From contig NZ_VOOS01000002.1 in the NCBI RefSeq assembly GCF_007993035.1, forward strand, positions 372,001-436,000: 64,000 bases of DNA. The letters are read 5' to 3'. The notes beneath the pieces were generated by a model. That model was not told the DNA's origin, did no database searches, and was given only the letters and a program-made list of their open reading frames with translations. This document shows positions 1 through 7,420 of the stretch, piece after piece (the stretch's first letter is position 1; every line of letters starts with the position of its first letter). A program made the position numbers and the translations under genes. The stretch is from Vicingus serpentipes. Lineage in GTDB: Bacteria; Bacteroidota; Bacteroidia; Flavobacteriales_E; Vicingaceae.

Positions 1-112
1 ACTTCCCTTCTTTAGGTAATAAAAAAATGATAAAAACTGCAGCTATTAAGAACAGTAATATTTTAAAAATAAATTCTTGTTGGTGTCTTATATTATTTAT
101 AATTCTACTCAC
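1..112 (-). CDS. 7TM-HD family membrane protein, N-terminal fragment (partial)
   Basis: Only the first 37 codons are in the window; the gene continues beyond the left edge. Reading starts at a GTG (112-110). A short polar stretch (residues 1-17) is followed by a hydrophobic membrane segment (about 18-32) and the sequence LLPKEGK. This matches my memory of the N-terminus of Bacteroidota 7TM-HD (PgpH-type) proteins, where a first transmembrane helix is followed by FPKEGKF. PgpH proteins elsewhere hydrolyse c-di-AMP through a cytoplasmic HD domain, which cannot be seen here. It is divergent from the thiolase. The family call rests on a short stretch, and the start could lie further upstream at a TTG. 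Confidence 0.55.
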   Translation of the reverse strand, partial: MSRIINNIRHQQEFIFKILLFLIAAVFIIFLLPKEGK

Positions 113-261
113 TAAATTTAGTTTAATAAAATATAAAAGTAATTGTAATATTTTTATCAAAATATCAAATACCAATAAAACAGTCGTTTATTACTCTTTT
201 TTAATCTTAAATAATTAACTTCGCGTGAATGAAAACCAGTATAAAATCAAGTTAATTTATT

Positions 262-1440
262 ATGAAAGAAGTATATATAGTATCGGCTGTTAGAACGCCA
301 ATAGGAAGTTTTATGGGTAGCTTATCGACTGTAGAGGCACCAAAACTAGGGGCTGCTGCCATTAAAGGAGCATTAGCAAAAGCAAATGTTTCTGCTGACC
401 AAATTGAAGAAGTTTTTATGGGTAACGTTTTACAAGCTAATGTTGGTCAAGCTCCTGCTCGTCAGGCTGCAATATTTGCAGGTATTAATGAAAATGTACC
501 TTGTACAACAATAAACAAAGTTTGTGCTTCTGGTATGAAAGCAATCTCATTAGGCGCTCAATCAATTATGACTGGTGACAACAATTGTGTAGTTGTTGGA
601 GGAATGGAGAATATGAGTTTAGTTCCTCATTATTACAATGCTAGAACAGCTGTAAAATTAGGAGATATTAAAATGATAGACGGAATGGTTAAAGATGGTT
701 TAACTGACGTTTATAATAGAGTTCATATGGGAGTTTGTGCTGAAAAGTGTGCAACTGAAAAAAATATTTCTAGAGAAGAACAAGATGCATTTGCAGTTGA
801 ATCCTATAACAGAAGTGCAGCAGCATGGAATGCTGGAAAATTTGACAATGAAATTGTACCAGTAGAAATTCCTCAACGCAAAGGAGATCCTATTGTTTTT
901 AGTAAAGATGAAGAATACTCAAACGTAAAAATGGATAAAATTCCAGCTTTACGTCCTGTATTTGATAAAGAAGGTAGTGTTACAGCTGCTAACGCATCTA
1001 CATTAAATGATGGTGCTTCTGCATTAATTTTAATGAGTAAAGAAAAGATGGAAGAGTTAGGTGTAAAACCTATTGCAAAAATTGTTAGCTATGCTGATGC
1101 TGCTCAAGCACCAGAATGGTTTACTACAGCTCCTTCATTAGCTATACCAAAAGCATTAAAAAAAGCAAATTTATCTACTAGCGATATTGATTTCTGGGAA
1201 TTAAATCAAGCTTTTGCTGTTGTTGGTATTGCAAACACTAAAGAATTAGGATTAAATCCTGCAAAAGTTGATGTAAACGGTGGTGCTGTTTCATTAGGTC
1301 ATCCACTTGGAAACTCTGGTTCTAGAATTATTGTTACCCTTATTAATGTTTTAAAGCAAAATGGTGGTAAACTTGGTGGTGCTGGAATCTGTAATGGAGG
1401 TGGTGGTGCTTCTGCTATGATTATTGAAAATATAGATTAA
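262..1440 (+). CDS. acetyl-CoA C-acyltransferase (thiolase)
   Basis: Thiolase II family enzyme of 392 residues, the usual length. It condenses two acetyl-CoA to acetoacetyl-CoA or cleaves 3-ketoacyl-CoA. The nucleophilic cysteine is C88 in NKVCASGMKA; the catalytic His347 lies in SLGHPLGNSG and the second cysteine C377 in GICNGGGGASAM. All three active-site blocks are intact. The ATG start gives the family N-terminus (KEVYIVSAVRTPIGSF). The C40 peptidase gene begins 4 bases after the stop, so the two are probably cotranscribed. Biosynthetic and degradative thiolases cannot be separated by sequence reading alone, so no symbol is given. Confidence 0.93.
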   Translation: MKEVYIVSAVRTPIGSFMGSLSTVEAPKLGAAAIKGALAKANVSADQIEEVFMGNVLQANVGQAPARQAAIFAGINENVPCTTINKVCASGMKAISLGAQSIMTGDNNCVVVGGMENMSLVPHYYNARTAVKLGDIKMIDGMVKDGLTDVYNRVHMGVCAEKCATEKNISREEQDAFAVESYNRSAAAWNAGKFDNEIVPVEIPQRKGDPIVFSKDEEYSNVKMDKIPALRPVFDKEGSVTAANASTLNDGASALILMSKEKMEELGVKPIAKIVSYADAAQAPEWFTTAPSLAIPKALKKANLSTSDIDFWELNQAFAVVGIANTKELGLNPAKVDVNGGAVSLGHPLGNSGSRIIVTLINVLKQNGGKLGGAGICNGGGGASAMIIENID

Positions 1441-1444
1441 TTGA

Positions 1445-2218
1445 ATGAAATACGGTATTTGCCATTTAAGTGTTGTTCCTTGCCGACTAGAACCTTCTGA
1501 TTCTAGCGAAATGGTTACGCAGCTATTATTTGGTGAAACTGTAAAGATTTACGAAGAAAAAAGAGCTGATTGGCGAAAAATTAAAACAGCTCATGACAAT
1601 TATGAATGCTGGGTTGATAAAAAACAAATTATAGAAATAACTGAAGAAGAGTTTTCATCCTTAAACTCTTCTTCTTTTGTTTCAACCGATCTAGTTCATG
1701 TTGTAAAAAATGATGACTTAGTTATTCCGATTGTAATTGGAAGTTCATTACCTAATTTTGGTAACGATTATATTAGCATTAATGAGGTTAAATATAATTA
1801 TGATGGCAATTCAACTCAAGCATCTTCTTCTCCAGATAAAAATAAGTTAATTGAAAATGCATTCATGTATTTAAATTCTCCTTATTTATGGGGAGGTCGT
1901 TCTCCATTTGGGATTGATTGCTCGGGATTTAGTCAAATAGTTTATAAGCTGGTTGGTTTTAGTTTACCCAGAGATGCCTCTCAACAAGCAAAAATAGGTC
2001 AAACACTAAGTTTTGTAGAAGAATCTGAACCTGGAGATTTAGCTTTTTTTGACAATGAAGAAGGAAACATTATTCATGTAGGAATTGTTTTAGAAAACAA
2101 TAAAATTATACATGCATCTGGATGTGTTAGAATAGACAAATTAGATCATCAAGGAATTTACAATGTAGATACAAATCGTTATTCTCATCGCCTTCGATTA
2201 ATCAAAAAAATATTATAA
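1445..2218 (+). CDS. C40 family (NlpC/P60) peptidase with N-terminal SH3 domain
   Basis: Cell-wall peptidase of 257 residues, expected to cut gamma-D-glutamyl-diamino acid bonds in peptidoglycan stem peptides. Residues 1-65 look like a bacterial SH3 domain (GETVKIYEEKRADWRKIKT). The NlpC/P60 domain spans about 135-257, with Cys159 in GIDCSGFSQ, His211 in IIHVGIV and a polar third residue near His223 (IIHASG). No signal peptide is visible; this is common for the Bacteroidota form, whose location is uncertain. It follows the thiolase by 4 bases and ends in a bidirectional terminator shared with the convergent serine palmitoyltransferase gene. Confidence 0.9.
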   Translation: MKYGICHLSVVPCRLEPSDSSEMVTQLLFGETVKIYEEKRADWRKIKTAHDNYECWVDKKQIIEITEEEFSSLNSSSFVSTDLVHVVKNDDLVIPIVIGSSLPNFGNDYISINEVKYNYDGNSTQASSSPDKNKLIENAFMYLNSPYLWGGRSPFGIDCSGFSQIVYKLVGFSLPRDASQQAKIGQTLSFVEESEPGDLAFFDNEEGNIIHVGIVLENNKIIHASGCVRIDKLDHQGIYNVDTNRYSHRLRLIKKIL

Positions 2219-2220
2219 AA

Positions 2221-2250
2221 AAAAGGCTAACCATTGTTTAGCCTTTTTTT
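2221..2250. terminator. bidirectional intrinsic terminator
   Basis: Stem AAAGGCTAA / TTTAGCCTTT around a six-base loop, with A-tract before and T-tract after, between two convergent genes. Confidence 0.85.
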
Positions 2251-2268
2251 ATTATATAAATATTTCAA

Positions 2269-3516
2269 TTAAGAAATATCTGCAATTGTCTCAGATTTGT
2301 ATGCTCCAGCACTCAATTTTTCTTGAACTGCTTTAAAACAGTTAATTGTATATTCAACATCTTCTAGATTGTGCATAGCAGTTGGAATTAATCTCAACAT
2401 AATAACTCCTTTTGGAACAACAGGATAAACAACTATAGAGCAAAACAAGTTATAATTCTCTCTTAAATCCAAAATCAAGTTTGTAGCTTCAGGAATATCT
2501 CCACTTAAAATAACAGGAGTAACTTGTGTTGTTGTTGTTCCTAAATTAAATCCATTGTCCTTTAATCCTTTTTGTAAAGCATTAGCAACAGTCCATAATT
2601 TTTCTCTAATTTCTGGACTATTTTTCAACATTTCTAATCTTTTTAAGTTACCAATCACTAATGGCATTGGTAAAGACTTAGCATATATTTGAGAACGCAT
2701 ATTGTATCTCAAGTAATCAATCACATCTTCATCAGAAGCAATAAACCCGCCAATACTAGCCATAGCTTTAGCAAATGTTCCAAAATAAACATCAATTCCA
2801 TCTTGACAACCTTGAGCTTCTCCAGTACCCATTCCTGTTGCTCCCATTGTTCCAAAACCATGAGCATCATCAACAAATAAACGGAATGAATATTTTTGTT
2901 TTAAATCAACAATATCTTTTAAACTTCCTTGATTACCCGACATACCAAAAACACCTTCTGTGATCACTAAAATTGCACCATTAGTTTTCTCAGTAATTTT
3001 TGTAGCTTTTTCAAGCATCTTATCAAGGCTTTCCATGTCGTTATGTTGATACACAAATCTTTTACCTTGGTGTAATCTTAATCCATCTAAAATACATGCA
3101 TGACTTTCAGCATCATAAACAACTACATCATTTCTATCTAATAATGCATCAATTGCAGAAACCATTCCTTGGTAACCAAAATTCAACAAAATTGCATCTT
3201 GCTTTTTTTCAAATTCAGCTAACTCAGCTTCTAATTGTTCATGATAATTAGAATTACCAGACATCATTCTAGCTCCCATTGGATAAGCTAAACCCCAGTC
3301 TTTTGATGCTTGTTCATCAACTTTTCTAATTTCAGGATGATTACCTAACCCTAAATAGTTATTTAAACTCCATTGTAAAACTTCCTTACCTCTAAAGGTC
3401 ATTTTATTATTTAGCTCTCCTTCTAATTTAGGAAATGCAAAATATCCATGAGCTTCTTTAGCATATTTACCTAAAGGACCTCTATTGTTTTTTATTTTCT
3501 CAAAAATGTCTGCCAT
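2269..3516 (-). CDS. spt: serine palmitoyltransferase-type PLP-dependent acyltransferase
   Basis: Alpha-oxoamine synthase family enzyme (415 residues from the chosen start), closest in style to the Bacteroidota serine palmitoyltransferase, which condenses serine with a long acyl-CoA in the first step of sphingolipid synthesis. PLP-site features are FVDDAHGFG (Asp217 and His219) and the Schiff-base lysine K250 in FGTFAKAMASIGG. The substrate glycine-rich stretch GARMMSGN is present. Start: a longer reading begins at a TTG at 3552, but that TTG lies inside the -7 promoter element, so the ATG at 3516 (MADIFEKIKNNRGPLG, the family N-terminus) is preferred. Related KBL and BioF enzymes are alternatives, judged less likely. 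Confidence 0.85.
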   Translation of the reverse strand: MADIFEKIKNNRGPLGKYAKEAHGYFAFPKLEGELNNKMTFRGKEVLQWSLNNYLGLGNHPEIRKVDEQASKDWGLAYPMGARMMSGNSNYHEQLEAELAEFEKKQDAILLNFGYQGMVSAIDALLDRNDVVVYDAESHACILDGLRLHQGKRFVYQHNDMESLDKMLEKATKITEKTNGAILVITEGVFGMSGNQGSLKDIVDLKQKYSFRLFVDDAHGFGTMGATGMGTGEAQGCQDGIDVYFGTFAKAMASIGGFIASDEDVIDYLRYNMRSQIYAKSLPMPLVIGNLKRLEMLKNSPEIREKLWTVANALQKGLKDNGFNLGTTTTQVTPVILSGDIPEATNLILDLRENYNLFCSIVVYPVVPKGVIMLRLIPTAMHNLEDVEYTINCFKAVQEKLSAGAYKSETIADIS

Positions 3517-3549
3517 TTTATAGTAATATTCGTTAAATAAAATAAGCGA

Positions 3550-3557
3550 CAAAGTTA
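3550..3557 (-). promoter_or_regulatory. -7 element of spt promoter
   Basis: TAACTTTG on the minus strand matches the Bacteroidota TAnnTTTG consensus, 33 bases before the ATG at 3516. No clear -33 TTG is seen. Confidence 0.55.
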
Positions 3558-3645
3558 AGCATTCTTAAAAGATTTCATAATAATTAATCAATTTACTTTA
3601 TCACTTTTTAGTACAATAATTAATTTATAATTTGGCTAAAGTTTT

Positions 3646-4701
3646 ATGCCTCGAATGAAAAAAGATAAACAAACCAACTTTATTATATTCTTATTAGTAT
3701 TACTAATTGTTGGAGTTATTTTGTTTGTATTAGACATATTTCTTGGATCTGTTAATATTCCAATAAAAAGTATATTAAACATTTTGTTTTTTAATAATAC
3801 AGAAAAAGAAAGTTGGGAGTTGATTATCTTACACAGTAGGCTACCAAAAGCTATTGCAGCAATATTATGTGGAGCAGCTCTTTCTGTTAGTGGTTTAAAA
3901 ATGCAAAGCTTATTTAAAAACCCTCTTGCTGGCCCATATATTCTTGGTATTAGTTCAGGGGCAAGCCTAGGTGTCGCTATATTTATTATGGGTGCAGGAA
4001 TTTTTGGAATTTCACTCTCTAACTTCCCTCTGTTTTCAAACTACGGGCTACTACTTTCTTCAATTCTCGGATCTTCTTTTGTATTGCTTATTTTATTAGC
4101 TGCAATAATTAAAATTAAAGACATTATGACTGTATTAATTCTTGGAATTATGATAGGTAGTATTGTTACTGCAATTGTTAGTATCATTCAATATTTTAGC
4201 CCAGACACACAACTAAAATCTTTTATTTTATGGACGATGGGAGACTTAAGTTCTGTTTCATTAGACCAACTAAAATTTTTCGCACCAACAGTTCTTTTAG
4301 GCCTACTTGCTTCTTTCTTTATTTCTAAAAAATTAAATCTTTATTTGCTAGGTGAAGAATACGCTAAGAGTTTAGGACTAAACGTAAAACAAACTCAATT
4401 TTTAACCATCATCATTACTGCCGTTCTTGCAGGAAGTGTTACTGCTTATTGCGGACCTATTGGGTTTATTGGTATTGTAGTTCCTCATTTTGCAAGGTTA
4501 ATTAGTAAATCATCCGATCATAAAAAACTAATTCCGTTAAGCATATTAATAGGTATTAATGTTTTACTCCTAGCAGATATTATTTCAAGCGTTCCTGGAA
4601 ATGACACAATTTTACCAATCAATTCTATTACTTCTTTTATAGGTATACCATTTATTATTTGGATTATTTTTAAAAATAAAAAAATGACAAATCCTCTTTA
4701 A
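3646..4701 (+). CDS. FecCD family ABC importer permease
   Basis: Inner-membrane permease of 351 residues of the BtuC/FecCD/FhuB type, which carries iron-siderophore, heme or cobalamin into the cytoplasm. About ten hydrophobic segments run through the sequence. Family blocks seen are LPKAIAAILCGAALSVSGLKMQ, here split between residues 65 and 90, NPLAGPYILGISSGASLG near 92-109, and YCGPIGFIGIVVPHFAR near 266-282. A second Met at residue 4 is a possible start. The next gene, its ATPase, overlaps by one base. No substrate-binding protein or TonB receptor gene is nearby, so the substrate is unknown. Confidence 0.92.
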   Translation: MPRMKKDKQTNFIIFLLVLLIVGVILFVLDIFLGSVNIPIKSILNILFFNNTEKESWELIILHSRLPKAIAAILCGAALSVSGLKMQSLFKNPLAGPYILGISSGASLGVAIFIMGAGIFGISLSNFPLFSNYGLLLSSILGSSFVLLILLAAIIKIKDIMTVLILGIMIGSIVTAIVSIIQYFSPDTQLKSFILWTMGDLSSVSLDQLKFFAPTVLLGLLASFFISKKLNLYLLGEEYAKSLGLNVKQTQFLTIIITAVLAGSVTAYCGPIGFIGIVVPHFARLISKSSDHKKLIPLSILIGINVLLLADIISSVPGNDTILPINSITSFIGIPFIIWIIFKNKKMTNPL

Positions 4702-5465
4702 TGAATAAAGGAATTAACATATCAAACCTTTCAATTGGCTACCAAAAAAAAACATTAATTGAAGCTATTAATGTAGATTCTAATCTTTGTCAATTTATTT
4801 CTATTATAGGAAGAAATGGAGAAGGAAAATCTACTTTAATAAAAACTTTAACTTCATTAATTGAACCTATAAAAGGTGATATATCTGTTGCTGGTAAGTT
4901 GTTATTTAAGCTTTCGGAAGCTGAGAAATCGAAATTAATAAGTGTTGTTTTAACCAATAAAATAAGTATCCATAATATCAATGTTTTTGATTTTGTAGCT
5001 TATGGTAGATATCCTTATACAAATTGGTTAGGAATAAAAACAAATAATGACAAAACTATAATTTCTGAAGCAATTTCGTTGTGCAACATAAATCATCTTA
5101 CTACTAAATTATATACCGAATTAAGTGATGGTGAAAGACAAAAAGTTAACATTGCAAGAGCTATTGCTCAAGACACACCTATAATTGTACTAGACGAACC
5201 AACTGCTCATTTAGATTTGGTTAATAAAATTGAGGTTTTCAAACTTCTAAAACTACTAGTTGAAAAACATCAAAAAACAATTATTATTTCTACACATCAA
5301 ATAGAATTAGCGCTTCAATTGAGTAATACTGTTTGGTTAATTAATCAACAAAAAGTAATTAGCGCAACACCTAATGAGTTAATTAAAAATGGTGAAATCG
5401 ATAAGTTGTTTGCAAATACAGACGTCATCTTTAATCCAGCAACTAATTCATTTACTGTAAAATAA
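4701..5465 (+). CDS. ABC importer ATP-binding protein (FecE/HmuV type)
   Basis: Cytoplasmic ATPase of 254 residues that powers the FecCD-type permease upstream. Walker A is GRNGEGKST (about 37-45), the Q-loop region lies near VVLTNKIS, the signature is ELSDGERQ, Walker B is IIVLDEPTAHLDL and the H-loop is IISTHQIE. The ATG shares its A with the TAA of the permease (stop 4699-4701), which indicates translational coupling. The signature reads LSDGE rather than the commoner LSGGE, as in many FecE/HmuV proteins. The substrate is iron chelate, heme or cobalamin and cannot be decided from this pair. Confidence 0.92.
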   Translation: MNKGINISNLSIGYQKKTLIEAINVDSNLCQFISIIGRNGEGKSTLIKTLTSLIEPIKGDISVAGKLLFKLSEAEKSKLISVVLTNKISIHNINVFDFVAYGRYPYTNWLGIKTNNDKTIISEAISLCNINHLTTKLYTELSDGERQKVNIARAIAQDTPIIVLDEPTAHLDLVNKIEVFKLLKLLVEKHQKTIIISTHQIELALQLSNTVWLINQQKVISATPNELIKNGEIDKLFANTDVIFNPATNSFTVK

Positions 5466-5516
5466 GTTTTAACAATCGTTAACATCTTAGCTGCAACTTA
5501 TTATCTCATTAATCGT

Positions 5517-5524
5517 TATATTTG
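5517..5524 (+). promoter_or_regulatory. -7 element for the small membrane protein gene
   Basis: TATATTTG matches TAnnTTTG, 22 bases before the ATG at 5547. Confidence 0.55.
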
Positions 5525-5546
5525 AATATAACTAAAAAAAACGACT

Positions 5547-5804
5547 ATGTTTAGAAAAGGAATCTCAATATTATTGGCTTTATTAGCTTTATTTTTTACT
5601 GTAATTTCAATATTAGCGGTTTGGGATATTATTGAAATAAAACACATTATCAGCAAAACATTAACAACATTATTAATCATTTTTATTTCGGCTGCAGTAA
5701 TGTTATTTATATTTTCAGTACTCTATAAAGGTGGAGATGAAACTCCTCCTCGACAATTAAACAACAACAATCAAAATACAGATAATAAAAAAGAAGGACT
5801 ATAG
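5547..5804 (+). CDS. small two-helix membrane protein, unknown function
   Basis: Protein of 85 residues that I do not recognise. Two hydrophobic helices are visible (about 5-27 and 36-60), followed by a short polar, Asn-rich tail of about 23 residues. The ATG has a TAnnTTTG promoter 22 bases upstream, and the stop codon sits inside a strong terminator hairpin, so the gene is a monocistronic unit with its own signals. That makes it likely to be real. A membrane role is inferred from hydrophobicity only. Confidence 0.75.
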   Translation: MFRKGISILLALLALFFTVISILAVWDIIEIKHIISKTLTTLLIIFISAAVMLFIFSVLYKGGDETPPRQLNNNNQNTDNKKEGL

Positions 5805-5817
5805 TCCTTCTTTTTTT
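5790..5817 (+). terminator. intrinsic terminator overlapping a stop codon
   Basis: AAGAAGGACTA / TAGTCCTTCTT followed by a T-run. The stem begins inside the coding sequence and contains the stop TAG (5802-5804). Confidence 0.85.
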
Positions 5818-5997
5818 ATGTTATTATTTTTTAAACAACTCATATACAATTGTAAATTGTAATGTGTGGTTATTTTCATAATGAATACCATCTCCTTTTT
5901 TTTTATAGATACATTTATATAACCAAGTTGTATTAAACAATTTAAATCATATTATCTATTAAGATGAAATGTTTAGTTAAAAACATGTTAAACTTTT

Positions 5998-6750
5998 CTA
6001 AAAGAAGTAGGATAATACAATTCCTGAAGTAGAAGAAATTCCAATCGTATTATTACTTTGCTCTTGTTTACCTAATATAAATGTAGAAGTTTGGCTACCA
6101 CTTACAGGTGTATTAACAGTGCTTTCACTATAATTCCCTCCCGATTTCATGTAGGTATAAGCAAAACCAAATTCAGCACCAAGGCTAAATTTAGGAGCGA
6201 TAAAATAGTTAAAACCAGCAACCAAACCTAAGCCCATTGTAAAACCTCCATCTTGTTGACGAGTAAAATCAGTTTTATCAGTTCCTGTAACATCCTTGAG
6301 CGTTGTTGTTGCATCTGTTTTTGTGTTACCAATTCTTCCTATCATTAATTCCGCAGCAAAATAAGGGTCTAATCTTTTTGTTCCAGCCATGTGTTTTTCA
6401 TAACCAACTAAAACTGAAAAATCAAAACGAGTTTTAGAAGAATCTACCGTTTGTAAAGCTCTACTTCCTGAAGCTAGCGATAAACTATCTTCTGTTGTCC
6501 ATTTATTTCTATCACTAGTTACATTTAAACCTATTCTAAGGGCAACATCATCTTTTAAATATTTACGAGCAAAAACCATATAGTTTCCATTTGCATCTTT
6601 ATCATTTTCTAATCTTATGTCATTAATAATACCTGAAATATTGATACTCAACCCCCAATCACCTTCTTGACCTTTTAAAGTTTCAATTTCTTGAGCTAAT
6701 AAAACTGTACTGAAAATTGTTAGCGCTAATAATAATATTAAATTTTTCAT
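5998..6750 (-). CDS. outer membrane beta-barrel protein (porin-like)
   Basis: Exported protein of 250 residues. A signal peptide (MKNLILLLALTIFSTVLLAQ) is cut after LLAQ. The rest is rich in alternating polar and aromatic beta strands with repeated glycine turns (DVALRIGLNVTSDRN, FDFSVLVGYEKH, KFSLGAEFGFAYTYM) and ends in LSYFF, the terminal aromatic typical of BamA substrates. It is probably an eight- to ten-stranded outer membrane barrel; the cargo or partner is unknown. It is divergent from the phosphoesterase gene at 6875, with a 124-base shared upstream region. The 193 bases on its 3' side contain no gene I can support. Confidence 0.8.
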   Translation of the reverse strand: MKNLILLLALTIFSTVLLAQEIETLKGQEGDWGLSINISGIINDIRLENDKDANGNYMVFARKYLKDDVALRIGLNVTSDRNKWTTEDSLSLASGSRALQTVDSSKTRFDFSVLVGYEKHMAGTKRLDPYFAAELMIGRIGNTKTDATTTLKDVTGTDKTDFTRQQDGGFTMGLGLVAGFNYFIAPKFSLGAEFGFAYTYMKSGGNYSESTVNTPVSGSQTSTFILGKQEQSNNTIGISSTSGIVLSYFF

Positions 6751-6860
6751 TATTTTATTTTTAAGTTCGGTACAATAACCTAATTATTTCATTTTTATTT
6801 TAATTAGGTCGAAATTAAGTTAAATCTCTATGTTCAACAAAATTATTAATAACAATAATA

Positions 6861-6868
6861 TAGATTTG
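6861..6868 (+). promoter_or_regulatory. -7 element close to the start codon
   Basis: TAGATTTG matches TAnnTTTG and ends 6 bases before the ATG at 6875, which implies a leader of a few bases at most. Confidence 0.5.
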
Positions 6869-6874
6869 TAGTAG

Positions 6875-7375
6875 ATGAAAAAAATTGGATTAATATCGGA
6901 CACACATAATTATCTAGACCCAAAAATTGAAAAATATTTTAAAGATTGTGATGAAATATGGCATGTTGGCGACGTAGGTACTATCAATGTTATTGATGGC
7001 TTATTAAAAATTGTTCCTACGGTTAGAGGTGTTTATGGTAATATTGACGGTCAAGATATTAGAGGGTATTTTCCTAAAAATTTACGATTTAAATGTGAAG
7101 ATGTTGATGTGTGGATGACTCACATTGGAGGTTATCCCAATCGTTATTCGTTAGACGTAAGAGATAAAATAAAAAGGAATCCTCCTAAACTTTTTATTAG
7201 TGGTCATTCTCATATTTTAAAAGTGATGTTTGACAAAAAATTAAACTTACTTCATATTAATCCTGGAGCAGCTGGCAAACATGGTTTTCATAAAGTAAAA
7301 ACCATAGTTCGTTTTACCATTGATAAAGAAAATATTAAAGATTTAGAAGTAATTGAATTGGGCGAAAGGGTATAA
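6875..7375 (+). CDS. YfcE/MJ0936-type metallophosphoesterase
   Basis: Calcineurin-like phosphoesterase of 166 residues, the size of the compact YfcE/MJ0936 family, which hydrolyses phosphodiesters using a dinuclear metal centre. The metal ligand blocks are all present in order: ISDTHNYLD (8-16), HVGDVG (32-37), GNIDG, THIGG and SGHSH, with the usual metal-binding histidines. The natural substrate is not known for this family in Bacteroidota. The -7 promoter element lies only 6 bases before the ATG, so its transcript is probably leaderless or nearly so. Confidence 0.9.
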   Translation: MKKIGLISDTHNYLDPKIEKYFKDCDEIWHVGDVGTINVIDGLLKIVPTVRGVYGNIDGQDIRGYFPKNLRFKCEDVDVWMTHIGGYPNRYSLDVRDKIKRNPPKLFISGHSHILKVMFDKKLNLLHINPGAAGKHGFHKVKTIVRFTIDKENIKDLEVIELGERV

Positions 7376-7391
7376 TTTAGTGTACTATTCG

Positions 7392-7399
7392 TAACTTTG
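7392..7399 (+). promoter_or_regulatory. -7 element of M3 peptidase promoter
   Basis: TAACTTTG, 21 bases before the ATG at 7421. An in-frame TTG at 7397 overlaps this element and is therefore unlikely to be the translation start. Confidence 0.6.
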
Positions 7400-7420
7400 A
7401 CAAAAAATAAAAAGAGAAGC

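Noticed and set aside
27-218. Plus-strand frame of 63 codons at the left edge
   Set aside because: It lies opposite the 7TM-HD N-terminus and the AT-rich divergent promoter space, and its sequence is low-complexity Ile/Asn/Lys.
5818-5997. Possible small gene or RNA in the gap before the porin-like gene
   Set aside because: Only AT-rich sequence with short stop-rich frames; no promoter match tied to a reading frame and no stable hairpin.
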